Shown here one piece after another: positions 24,782 to 34,328 of a stretch of 64,000 nucleotides of DNA. The translations under genes were made by a program, and so were the position numbers. Below the pieces are notes generated by a model, which did no database searches, was not told where the DNA came from, and was given only the letters and a program-made list of their open reading frames with translations. The number at the start of each line of letters is the position of its first letter. Position 1 is the first letter of the stretch. The stretch is from contig KV748185.1 in assembly GCA_001692895.1 (NCBI GenBank), forward strand, positions 2,798,096 to 2,862,095, read 5' to 3'. The DNA is from Cenococcum geophilum 1.58 (taxonomy: Eukaryota > Ascomycota > Dothideomycetes > Gloniales > Gloniaceae).

Positions 24782-25153
24782 TATAATAGAACCTTCATCG
24801 GCAAAATATAGTACCCTACCAATGGCCTCAATGGTTGGTGGTTGACGCAATTGGCGCGCAGTTGAGGGCATTTGGCAACTCGACCGACTAGCCTATGTCG
24901 TGTTTTTTTGACACGCAGCCTGCGCGCAGCCTGCGCGTAACCTGCGCGCAGCCTGCGCGTAACCTGCGCGCAACCTGCCAGCAATCTGCGCATTTGGCAA
25001 CCACAATTATATTTACCTCTTTTATACTAATAGCATATTTTAAATAAATAAAAGCTACTTTAAAGCTATTTATAAGGCTAGTAAAATAAATATTATTTTA
25101 GATAATTTAATATAATATAGCGATGGTTCTCTTCTACCTATCTACCTATTGAC

Positions 25154-25461
25154 TTACCTACCTGCCTGCATCGCCTACCTGTCTGCATTGCCNACCTATC
25201 TGCATTGCCTGCCTGTCTGCATTGCCNACCTGTCTGCATTGACTACCTGTCTGCATTGCCTACCTGTCTGCATCGCCTACCTGTTTGCATCTGCCTACCT
25301 GTCTATATCTGCCTACCCGTCAGCATCTGCCTACCTGTCTACATCTGCTTGCCTGTCTGCATCTGCTTACCTGTCTGTATCTGCCTACCTGTCTGCATCT
25401 GCCTACCTGTCGCATCTGCCTACCCGTCAGCATCTCCCTGTTTGTGCCTACCTATCTGTGC
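25154..25461 (+). repeat. CCTACCTGTCTGCAT(Y) minisatellite
   Basis: About 20 units of 15-18 bp alternate TGCATTGCC, TGCATCTGCC and CCTACCTGTC. It is the inverted and expanded counterpart of the CAGGTAGG array at 5254-5372. It contains two N bases (25193 and 25227). Repetitive open frames are by-products. Confidence 0.85.
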
Positions 25462-25516
25462 TATCTTGATTCGATCGATCGATCGAATCGTTTATAGTGT
25501 TCGCTGGCTAGTCGTT

Positions 25517-25640
25517 GTCGTCTGGCTCTGGCGACGGTCGTCTGGTTCTGGCAACGGTCGTCTGGTTCTGGCGACGGTCGTCTGGTTCTGGTAACGGTGG
25601 TCTAGTTCTGGCGACGGTCGTCCGGTTCTGGCGACGGTCC
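25517..25640 (-). repeat. 18-bp minisatellite in D, array 1
   Basis: Tandem GGTCGTCTGGTTCTGGCGAC-like units are the reverse complement of the 4847-5190 array. Preceded by a GATCGATCGATCGAATC box at about 25468-25488. Confidence 0.83.
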
Positions 25641-25642
25641 TC

Positions 25643-25695
25643 TCCTACCTGCCTGCCTACCTACCTACCTACCTACCTACCTACCTGCCTGCCTG
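25643..25695 (+). repeat. CCTA/CCTG microsatellite in D
   Basis: Uninterrupted run of CCTA and CCTG tetranucleotides following the first 18-bp array. Confidence 0.83.
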
Positions 25696-25892
25696 TGTCA
25701 GTGTATGATTCAATTTGGGGGAGGGGTCGGCCCGATTGAAGGCCCTGATTACATTCAAACGGTGGTCGTCTAGAGTGCCTCCCTAGGAGGCCTTGATTTG
25801 ATTCGGTGACAGGCCAATATTAAAGCTCTAGTTCAATTCGATCGATCGATTGATTGAATCATTCGTGGTGTTTGCTGGCTGGTCATTCAAAC

Positions 25893-25975
25893 GGTCGTCG
25901 TCTGGTTCTGGCAACGGTCGTCTAGTTCTGGCGACAGTCGTCTAGTCCTGGTTCTGGCGATGGTCCTCTACTGGC
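25893..25975 (-). repeat. 18-bp minisatellite in D, array 2
   Basis: A second, shorter block of the GGTCGTCTGGTTCTGGCGA unit, preceded by another GATCGATCGATTGATTGAATC-like box (about 25838-25859). With array 1 this indicates an internal duplication of the box plus array module within D. Confidence 0.8.
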
Positions 25976-26094
25976 TGCTGTTCTGGTGCCTCCCTAGGTA
26001 GGGAGAATGTAAGGAAGGAAGGGTAAAAAATAAGGTGGCTACAGGGTAGAGGCACGTGTAGAGGCTATCGGTAATATAGCGGGGACCCGAGGCA

Positions 26095-26463
26095 GAGCTT
26101 CGGGTAGAGCCTCTATACGCAGAGCTTCGCGCAGAGCCTCGTGCAGAGCCTCTACATAGAGCTTCGTATAGAGCCTCGTGCAGAGCCTCTGTACGTAGAG
26201 CTTCGTGTAGAGCTTCGTGCAGAGCCTCTGTACGCAGAGATTCGTGTAGAGCCTCGTGCAGAGCCTCGTGCAGAGCCTCGTGCAGAGCCTCGTGCAGAGC
26301 TTCGTGCAGAGCTTCGTGCAGAGCCTCGTGCAGAGCTTCGTGCAGAGCTTCGTGCAGAGCTTCGTGTAGAGCTTCGTGCAGAGCCTCTACGTAGAGCTTC
26401 GTATAGAGCCTCGTGCAGAGCCTCTGTACGTAGAGCTTCGTGTAGAGCTTTGTGTAGAGCCTC
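26095..26463 (-). repeat. 12-bp satellite array, copy 3 (inverted)
   Basis: About 30 units of AGAGCTTCGTGC or AGAGCCTCGTGC, the reverse complement of the arrays at 2761-3398 and 4281-4681. Units are mostly intact, with few TA-type conversions. Both strands stay open in all frames because of the 12-bp period. Confidence 0.85.
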
Positions 26464-27412
26464 TAAGTAATAAGACAATATAAGATTGTATAAGATTATA
26501 TATATTTGCGTAATTGGTATATAACTTTACCTTAATTGCATGTCAAGAAATATATAGTTACTTTTTAAAGTTGCCAAGTAGGTTAACTGCGTGTTAAGAA
26601 ATATACAGTTAGCTTTTAAAGTTGTTAAGTAGGTTAACTGCGTATTAAGTTGGCTAAATTGCATGTTAAGTAGGTCAACTGCGTGTCGAGTTGGTTAAAT
26701 TGCATGTCAAGTTGGTCAATTGCGTGTTAAGTTAGTCAATTGCGTGTTGAGTTGGTCAAATTGCATGTCAATTACGCGAAACGCGAAAACCAAAGTCTAC
26801 TTGAATCTCATCCTGCGAATATTTTCCCGATGTTATAGTAAGAACTACGATAGGCTTGTTAATGGGCTAGGTATATAGGAAATATAAAGACAGTAGTTAA
26901 CAACGTAATAATAACTAGTGGAGTAGTTGCCTAATAGATTAACTTTAATTATATTCTAAGAATTACTATAAGAAAGGAACCATCTAGGTAGGAACTAAGG
27001 GTCCTTAAATATACAACTATACTCCTATAAAATCCTTCTTATATATAATATACGTCTTATATATAAGGTACGTAAATTCCTCTCATTCCTCTTATTTAAT
27101 ACGTAGCATATTATATGACCTTAGTTACTATTCCTCGTTACATAGTTCTACTGGTTCTATCCTGGACCGTGCCTAAATTAACCAACTAGCTTCTTCCGAC
27201 TCCTCTCTTAGTAGTCGTAACATTGTACTTAAAGCGTCCGTAACACGTATAGTGTATTTTATATCTCTATACAATCTAAATAATTAACTTAGAAGTATAT
27301 AGGTAATACTATATGTAGTAAGAATAGTAACGTTTTAAACCAATTGGGAATAATTTAAGCCTATTTAGATAGAGGATATATCCGTATTATTTAAGGGATA
27401 TATTATAACATA

Positions 27413-29252
27413 TTCCACCATCACCTCGTTTAACCCATCACCTCGTTCAAAAATGCTTGGCAGCACCAACTTTCTTATTAACGCAACATGTCTTAACAAC
27501 AAAACGCGTCAGCTTCTAACAGAGAAGGTAGAATTAAGCTTGCCCTTTCTGCCTATCGTACTGGCCAATTCAAAAGGCTCCGACGCGCTGCCGCCGCGTT
27601 TAACGTACCATTTTTAACGTTAATTAATTAATACAACGGAATTGCGTATCTCCTAGATAGACGCAACGGCCGCCACAAGCTTACCTCGACCGAAGAGCAG
27701 ACGATCGTCCGATACATCCTTAACCTTAATTCGCGAGGGTTTCCTCCCCAGCTGTATGAGGTGGCAGATATGGCGGATAAACTGTTGACTGCGCGGGGTG
27801 AAGAGCTAGTAGGCAAGAACTAGGTAGATAGATTTGTGACGCGTTTAGATAAACTTAAGATAGCTTTTAATCGAGCAAAGGACCGTTAGAGGATACAGCA
27901 GGAAGATCCTAAGGTTATTAGCGCGTGGTTTACGTTAGTTAAGAAGACTAAAGTAAAGTACGGTGTCTACGATAAGGATATACATAACTTTAACAAGACT
28001 GGGTTCCAGATAGGTATTATTAGCTCTATAAAAGTCGTCATAGGCTCTAAGAGACGTACTTAACCTAATCTTATTTAGCCAGGCAATTAGGAGTGGGTTA
28101 CCGTTATCTAAAGCATCTGCGCTATAGGGTACGCAATCCCGCCCTTTATTATCTATAAAGGGCGCGTTTATATCTTAGCGTAGTATAAGGAGACAAATAT
28201 CCCACGTAACTGGAAACTCTCTATCTTTAAGAACGGCTGGACAAATAATAAGCTTAGAGTTGTGTGGTTAAAGTACTTTAACGCGCATATAAAGGCGCGT
28301 TAGGTAGGGGGTTACTAGCTACTTATCTTAGAAGGTTACAAGAGCCACCAGTCCTAGGACTTTAAGGATTATTATCTTAAACATAAGATCCTTACGCTTT
28401 ACATGCCCGCCTATTTGTTATATATCCTCTAGCCACTAGATATAGTCTATTTCTTACCGTTAAAGCTAAAGTACTCCTAGCGCGTTAGAGACTTAGCACG
28501 CCGGCACGTCTTCCATATTAATAAAGAAGGCTTCCTATCTACCTTTAGAGACGCGTTTTTTAAGGTGTTTATAATAAAGAACTATTAAAAGGCCTTTAAG
28601 GCGTCAGGCTTAGTCCCTATAGACGCTTAGGTAGTACTTAATCATCTTAAAGTACGGTTACGTACCCCACTAGAACCCCCGCGACTAGGGACACCGTAGT
28701 AATTAAAGACTTTAAGTAATACGCATGAATTTAGATCGCAATCTAAGTTTGTACGTAAGTCGTTTGGTTAATTACCTGCAATAGCTAGGACTGGCTTCTC
28801 ACAGCTTATTAAAGGCGCTGAACTAATACTGCACTAAAACGCCCTTTAAGCGTCCCGCATTACTAAGCTTAAAGAGCAATTAGCAGTAATAACTAAGCGA
28901 AAAGGGTATAAAAGAAAGCGTATCTAGCAAGGTAGCACTATGGAGTATAGGGAGGTAGCTAATCAGGCAGCTCCTAGGCCGTCTGTAGCGGCCTAGCAGT
29001 CTAAGAAGGCTCGTAGTGGAGGTGCCTCAGATAGGGCGCAACCAACTTAACGTCGCTGTGGGAAGTGTGGAGGGACTGGGCATAACGCGCAAACATGTTA
29101 AGTAGCTAAGGAGGAGTCTTCTGAGTCAGACGCGAGTACTTAGTATATTTTTTCAGATAGTTCTAGTAGCGATAATGGCGATACAGTAACATAAGTTGGT
29201 GCTGCCAAGCATTTTTGAACGAGGTGATGGGTTGAACGAGGTGATGGTGGAA
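27413..29252 (+). mobile_element. Pogo/Fot1-like DNA transposon E
   Basis: 1840 bp with terminal inverted repeats of about 60 bp (27413-27472 and 29193-29252, starting TTCCACCATCACCTCGTT) and a TA duplication on each side (27411-27412 and 29253-29254). Each TIR contains the segment CCATCACCTCGTTYAA twice. The size, TA target and encoded DDE transposase all fit the pogo/Fot1 branch of Tc1/mariner, common in filamentous ascomycetes. The transposase is broken by nonsense codons, so the copy is dead, although its TIRs could still be recognised. Confidence 0.88.
27488..29194 (+). pseudogene. Fot1/pogo-type transposase with RIP stops and C-terminal zinc knuckle
   Basis: A single frame of 569 codons from the ATG at 27488 to the TAA at 29194, with no frameshift but many in-frame TAG/TAA codons, including codon 3. 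Recognisable parts are an N-terminal helix-turn-helix/CENP-B-like region, the catalytic DDE_1 domain beginning NFNKTGFQIG (D usually expected before the TG motif), GNEWVTVI-like and WKLSIFKNGWTNN segments, and a DIVYFLPLKLKY stretch. The C-terminus has a CCHC knuckle (CGKCGGTGHNAQTC). Most stops are one C-to-T or G-to-A change from Gln or Trp codons. In life it would excise and reinsert the element at TA sites. Confidence 0.85.
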
Positions 29253-29432
29253 TACGTTAATATAATAAATATAATATCTTAGACTAACTTAAAGTTTTAA
29301 GCTAGTTGAATATTTTAAAGAGTATGGTTATGGCCTAATATAGCTGTAGAATTGGGCAACTATAGACGTTCTTGTGGTTTAAGGTATTTTGTAGTGCCAG
29401 TTTGTCAACCGCGTGCTCTTCGTGTACGTAAA

Positions 29433-30198
29433 CACTGGCCGATATTGGCACGTGCGCAACCCCCAAAATAGTTTCATATTCCCTCTATTCTAACTATCTA
29501 ATAACAGCTGTGTCTTTCCAGTTCTCTGAATGTGGTCGTTTTGGTAGCTCGTCGTTAATAAACTCCTTCCGATTGTCGGCTTGCGCCTTAGTTAACTCCT
29601 TCTCTTCTTCTGCGATCGCATCTATGATTCCCTCGTCCTCCTTATAGTGTCGCTAAATCGTTCGTCCCTCGAGTGTTCGAAAGCCAGGAGGCTTAAAATG
29701 CCACGTCTATTAAAGCTTAATACCTGCGTCCTCTGCGATATCTGCCCATAGCTTTCCTTTATCGTTAATATCTACTTCATCGTCGCTAAGATAAAGTGCA
29801 ATAGCGGCTGTATTACTACGTAAAATCGCTAGCTTTTAACCGCGCGGATTAGGGCCCGAATTAGAGATATTATGTATTATTCGAACCTACTTTGAAGCTA
29901 GAATTCGACTCTAGTCACGCTCAGCTACTCCTGTTACTGCACGTATTGTAGCAGATAAGATACACTAGCCAGTAGCTTGTGAGAATAGCCGTGCATAAAG
30001 CACCCTATAACGCGACGGCGTTTTAATATCTGTATGTGGCGTATGGATCAGATCAGGAGGAGGCGTATAGTAACGTGCGCGCGAAGGTCGCGATCGAATT
30101 GGAGGCATATTGGTTGAGTTATTCAAGGATTAGTTGTGTTGTTTACGAATAAATAAAGCTATTTTGGGGGGTTGCGCACGTGCTAATATCGGCCAGTG
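29433..30198 (-). mobile_element. Deleted Tc1/mariner-like element F
   Basis: 766 bp bounded by inverted repeats of about 40 bp: CACTGGCCGATATTGGCACG at 29433 and its inverse ending GGCCAGTG at 30198. The interior minus strand reads from an ATG at about 30103 as a protein resembling the N-terminal half of fungal Tc1/mariner transposases (MPPIRSRPS start, DIKTPSRYRVLYARLFSQATG and TLEGRTI segments) with several stop codons. The catalytic half is missing, so F is an internal-deletion derivative. A clean TA duplication next to the TIR is not visible. Confidence 0.68.
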
Positions 30199-30782
30199 CG
30201 GCCTACATATAAGGCTACGTAATTATAACATGTAATTTTGAAAAGTTACGCGGATAACCCAAAGTGGAAAGACGAACGCCTTGTTATATACACATGGACG
30301 TTATGAATATAATTGCAAGTAACTATGCTAAAATAATAAATTACTAAGTAATAGCACCCGCAAAGGAATGACACAGTAAGCACAAAACAACAATAACTTG
30401 GCGTTAGAGGATAAAAGACTGCATGCATGACTAGTCAAAGTTCAAAAGAGTGGGTCGTATGCTATAGTATTGTGAGTGTGATATGTGAGCGGATTCTAGG
30501 AAATTTATCGGATGAATGGATGAAAGAGGCTATTCGCGATTATAATAAGAGTGAAGCTTCGTGACGTATTTTTGCTGGCAATGAGTAGCCATGGTCTAGG
30601 TTCATCGTAACGTATGTAAGGTTTTGGCACACTTCATGCGAATTTTGGTGTTAATTGAAATATTTCCCCAAATCGCCATTTTCATAACTCTCCAATTCGG
30701 CAGCATCGCTTCCGGGGGAGCAATAGACCCTTACGACCATTCCACGTCCGTCTTGCCCTTCGTAAAGCATCGCGTGAGTAAA
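30199..30782. other. Boundary zone between repeat block and unique DNA
   Basis: No gene or element terminus recognised. Base composition shifts from TA-rich repeat DNA to ordinary mixed sequence over this interval. Confidence 0.5.
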
Positions 30783-31651
30783 TCATAGGATATTGGACGT
30801 GGAATACTTACGAACGTGATCGACGTTATGAGCCCTCCAACTCCGTGTTTGGAAGCAGGTGTGAAGGGCCCAGCTAACATAGTCTGCGTCGACGGAGAAT
30901 GCAATAAGGGCCAGGAAGAGAGGCAGTTCACCCGTTAACCCGCCGTACTGATGATATTCGTTACTCGTACGAGATGATTCTGGGGCATGATAGTGGTTAG
31001 GGAGGAGCATCCTAGGCCAAGTTTGATTGGGCCTTTGAGTTCTTAGTCGGTTATGCTCTCCAGCATTTGTTACGTAGGAAGAATAAGTTTGCCGTTCACT
31101 ATCCTCGTCCTCATAGTCAAACGATAGAAGGTGCCAACCTTCGTCTTCGCCTTCCGGAGCATCTTCTGAGTCCTGATCTCCTTTATCTTCATCTCTCTCC
31201 CCAACCTGTACCGCGGTAGCGTCACATTTAGACGCCCAGAAAATACCTTTATGATGATACACGGAAAATGTCTTAAAGTGCGGACAGTTATCGGGTAGGG
31301 CGTTGTAGGCTACCTGAGAGATGGAATGTCCATCGCAATACCAATATAGGCCGGAAACACCACCTCCAATCATTTGGTTCATGCCTAGGGATTCTGGTGG
31401 ATACCATGTCCCCACAGCATCCACAAAGGGCTTGTGGCTCGGGTGTTCTCGCATGTAATCAATGCGGAAATAATATGAAGGCTGGTGTAGTGGCACCGAT
31501 TAGAACCCGACTTCAAACCATTCAATGGCATACTAACCGACATGGCAAAGGAAGATTTCTGGCCACTTTTGGTGACGTAGCCGCTCTCAAGACACGGAAA
31601 TCGAAGATGGAGCTTGCCGGGTGTACCTTCCGGAGAAGAGGAGGGGAACAC
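30783..31651 (-). CDS. Possible hypothetical gene or gene fragment
   Basis: Two overlapping minus-strand frames are open here, 31651-31385 and 31496-30783. They can be joined by a GTTAGT donor near 31552 (after an AMS codon run) and a CACCAG acceptor near 31483, giving a phase-0 junction. The downstream part contains HKPFVDAVGTWYPPESLGMN, an acidic GERDEDKGDQDSEDAPEGED linker and a Trp/Tyr-rich end (EYHQYGGLTGELPLFLALIA). No domain is recognised and the true start is unclear. It could be a decayed gene at the edge of the repeat block. Treat as tentative. Confidence 0.3.
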
Positions 31652-34145
31652 TCTGCTGCCCGGGCGGGTGGCCCTCCAACTCCAACTTGGTCGCCCTCGC
31701 TTTATCCACGAGCCTAGCTTATTGCGGCTCTTGTACTTGTTGCCAACGAAGACTGGATGCGCATCGAGGGTGTCAGACGACCACCTTTAGCTCCAAAGTT
31801 GAGGAATTAAATGCGATTGTGATGGCACGCCGCGATAAACCTGCGGGATCCCATAGGGAGGATGGGCCTTGAGGCAAGGATGTGGCCGGCTTGGTGATGG
31901 GCTGCATCCATAAAGGCCCCCAATTCCTACCCCGCGGGGTGGCAAGCTGGCAGAGAAAAGCCTCATTATGGATGGAGCGTCTCATCCTACTCTTAACCCC
32001 CTGGCTTCTGAAACGGAAAAATGTCTTTGGTAAAGACGGAATTCGATGGAGAATAGCCTATGGTGCTTCCAGCATTGTCGCTCGGGTTCCAATGTTCCAT
32101 TATGAAGGAGAAGCCGGCGTATCAGGTATGCTGTGAGTTGGCAAGCCCAACGATTCGCAAGAGCTATCGGAGGGTCAGCTGCCTGGCCGACATGTTGGTC
32201 TTGTGTGTAGCCCGATCCCCATGCATAATGCCGTCTTCGCGTTAGTCTAGTGGTTGGTTGTGCCGCCTGCAGGCCTAGACAATTCCACTAGGTGGGTTGG
32301 GTGGCCAGACTAGAAAACTGCGAGCTTGCAGCGGGCATTCTCGTGTCGAGCCAGCCAGCAGCCAGCAGCCAGCAGGCCAGCCATCGAGGGAAGCGGTGGG
32401 ATGATCGTCCAGCGCAGGAATAGTTTGACACGTTGCTGCCAAGAGAGGTGAGTGTGTTGGATGGAAGTCAACACTGTCAGTTTCTTCGAGATAGAAATGG
32501 ATGTATGGAGTTTGGTCGCACGTGCTTGAATAGAGGGATGGAGCCATTGGGATGAGGCTCAAGTCGTCGCTGAGCCGCCGCCGAGTTATAAAGAGGCGAA
32601 GAGTCTGACTGGAAGCGCCTGGTCGGTCGGGGGAGAGTGCTTTGCTTTTTATGGGTCGATACGGACTCCTTCTTACTTCGGCGGCTCGTCGTGCGAGATG
32701 GTCGAATAAGGACGAGTAGACCCTTCTGAATTGTCAGCCATCAAAAGAGTGATTCACTGAGTGCCTGCTTCACTTTAGAATCGTGGGACCCGAGGGTGAT
32801 TAAGTACCTGAAGCTTGCAGCAAACGCGCGAGGGCCATCTGCTGACTCGTCAGAAAACAGAAACGCTAAAACGGGGCAAACTGTACACATACTCCCACTG
32901 CGGCTTTCCTGGTTGCCTTCTTAGAGTCCTCCCTTCCATTCGAACCTTGAGCATGTCTCCTCCGGCGAGACGCCGGCTAGGCCGACAACGGGGCTCTTCT
33001 AATGCTCAATTGGATCCTCAGAGTCCAGAACGTACGCTCTTCCCTGAACCCTTCAGCGCCTTTCTGGTGGTACCGTCGACAAAGGAGACCCGTGCGAGAC
33101 CGGATTGGGCGGCGTCTTCGCCACATTCAGTGACGAGAATTCAAGTCAGATTGATGATCGACTGCAAATGGCGGAATCGGCCCACCAAGAGCCAGAAGGT
33201 TTGGCGGAACACGCTGCGTGAAATGATGTTCACCGGTCACCGACTAGAGTTCTGACGCACGATACAGAGCTCGCAACCCACGCAGCACGGGTAATTTGCA
33301 TCTATTGGCCAAATTAGCTAGTCCTGCTTATCCCCACGATGGCGTCGTTTGCAATGAAAGCTTCTTCCAACCGCGGCAGGCAACGGGAACCTTGGGCCTG
33401 TCACTCTGAAAAGCAGGATCGAATTGGGACTCTTCCCACTCTCAACCATGCCCGATCACCTGCAATTCCTAGGAGATAAGGCCTGATCTCCTGCTCTCGC
33501 TTTCTAGGCACGCGCAAGCAGGCTCGGATAACCACGTGAACATATCATTGCACCGTCACCAATGATAAACTGATAGACTCCGAGACGAATGCAACGTGGC
33601 ACACCCGGTCTATGCTTAGGATAAGATGTAGTCTGTACAGGGTCCTGACGTTCCGCAAGCCTCGACCAGGGGTACGCGGGAATGCTACGCCTCTATCAGA
33701 ACGCCACTACCACCTCTTCAACTCACTTGCTTTCTTCTTACTTTGTCGTTTTGAACTTGTAACGTCTATTTATAGCATACTGAGACAGAAACAATAAAGT
33801 TTGTTTACATGTTTGTTTTTTCTAAGCCAAGAGCTATTTCGATCGGGAAAGGGATAAACTGCAGTCAACTAGACGATACGAAAGACTGAACTACTGCATC
33901 ACCTACAGACACGAGAACAGTACGAAGCGACTTCTAAACACATCGATGATGCCAATTTGTGAGCTATGCCTGCAACGTACTGTCGGCCGCATCTCACCAT
34001 CCTGCGCAAGTTATGGCTGTAAAGCTATGATGTGCCTGGGCCCGCGAGACTAGGTATATAACCGAAATCACTGGGATGATTGAGAAAGTTACCTGCCTGA
34101 GTAGTTGCAGTCTCCGAAAGATCCAGAAAGTGGGAAGAGATGAAT
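31652..34145. other. Long stretch without a supported gene
   Basis: About 2.5 kb of normal base composition. Several frames of 60-146 codons are open, but none shows a recognisable domain, good splice signals or consistent codon bias. A short GC run at 32335-32380 repeats CCAGCCAGCAG. The interval may hold decayed genes or regulatory DNA. Confidence 0.45.
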
Positions 34146-34328
34146 CATGGGGGGGGGGATTGGATTCCCGAATATGTGGATAGGCTCGCGGGAGTGACCA
34201 TCCGGACATGGGGGGGGGGATTGGATTCCCGAATATGTGGATAGGCTCGCGGGAGTGACCATCCGGACATGGGGGGGGGGATTGGATTCCCGAATATGTG
34301 GATAGGCTCGCGGGAGTGACCATCCGGA
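34146..34328. repeat. Perfect 3 x 61-bp tandem repeat with G10 tract
   Basis: Three units of exactly 61 bp (34146-34206, 34207-34267, 34268-34328) appear identical. Each starts CAT followed by ten G, then ATTGGATTCCCGAATATG, and ends GTGACCATCCGGA. Total length is below the few-hundred-bp threshold usually needed for RIP, which may explain why it is undamaged. Recent expansion or an assembly artefact around the poly-G are both possible. Confidence 0.85.

Larger units (their letters stand above)
24796..26832 (+). mobile_element. Minisatellite-cored TIR element D, nested in the LTR of A
   Basis: 2037 bp. The left end CATCGGCAAAATATA is the inverted match of the right end AATATTTTCCCGATG. A 2-bp TT flanks both sides (24794-24795 and 26833-26834), and removing D restores the LTR. 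Subterminal direct repeats are present at both ends: CCTGCGCGTAA-type at 24915-24985 and AAGTTGGTCAATTGCGTGTT-type at 26560-26770. The core is a series of minisatellites (CCTACCTGTCTGCAT, GGTCGTCTGGTTCTGGCGAC, CCTA, GAGCTTCGTGCA). Unlike its host it is full of CA and TG, so it escaped RIP or arrived after it. No protein is encoded. The superfamily is unknown; the 2-bp duplication and TIR exclude typical hAT or Mutator insertion. Confidence 0.8.
6500..27245 (-). mobile_element. Ty3/gypsy chromovirus A, interrupted by three nested elements
   Basis: LTR-to-LTR span with a perfect 5-bp target duplication CGTAT (6495-6499 and 27246-27250). Coding runs on the minus strand: gag start near 24737, RT active-site region at about 17945-17985, integrase near 16400-16850 and chromodomain near 7690-7780. 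Element B sits between the integrase and chromodomain parts, C sits in gag, and D sits in the 5' LTR. Removing B, C and D with their duplications leaves 7956 bp, close to B's 8022 bp. The sequence is saturated with TA and depleted of CA/TG (heavy RIP). No intact protein remains. A purine tract abuts the 3' LTR from 6925. Confidence 0.9.
24782..27245 (-). repeat. Element A 5' LTR, split by element D
   Basis: The LTR is in two parts. A 14-bp piece, TATAATAGAACCTT (24782-24795), and the remainder (26835-27245) are separated by element D and its TT duplication. Rejoined, it matches the LTR at 6500-6924 in length and sequence and ends GTCCGTAACA. The right flank CGTAT (27246-27250) completes the target duplication. 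Confidence 0.85.

Noticed and set aside
26141-26478. Long repetitive open frames on both strands
   Set aside because: Same 12-bp satellite effect in element D. No unique protein sequence.
24796-26832. Element D as a CACTA transposon
   Set aside because: The termini read CATCGG and not CACTA, and the duplication is 2 bp. Subterminal repeats alone are not diagnostic.
29433-30198. Clear TA target duplication for element F
   Set aside because: TA dinucleotides occur nearby on both sides but not directly adjacent to the inverted repeats, so it is not claimed.
1-30400. Telomere or centromere
   Set aside because: No TTAGGG tracts are present. A centromere cannot be recognised from AT-rich repeats without chromatin data.
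32228-32300. tRNA-like sequence (TTAGTCTAGTGGTTGG box)
   Set aside because: It resembles a tRNA A-box, but no matching B-box (GGTTCRANNC) and no closing acceptor stem follow.
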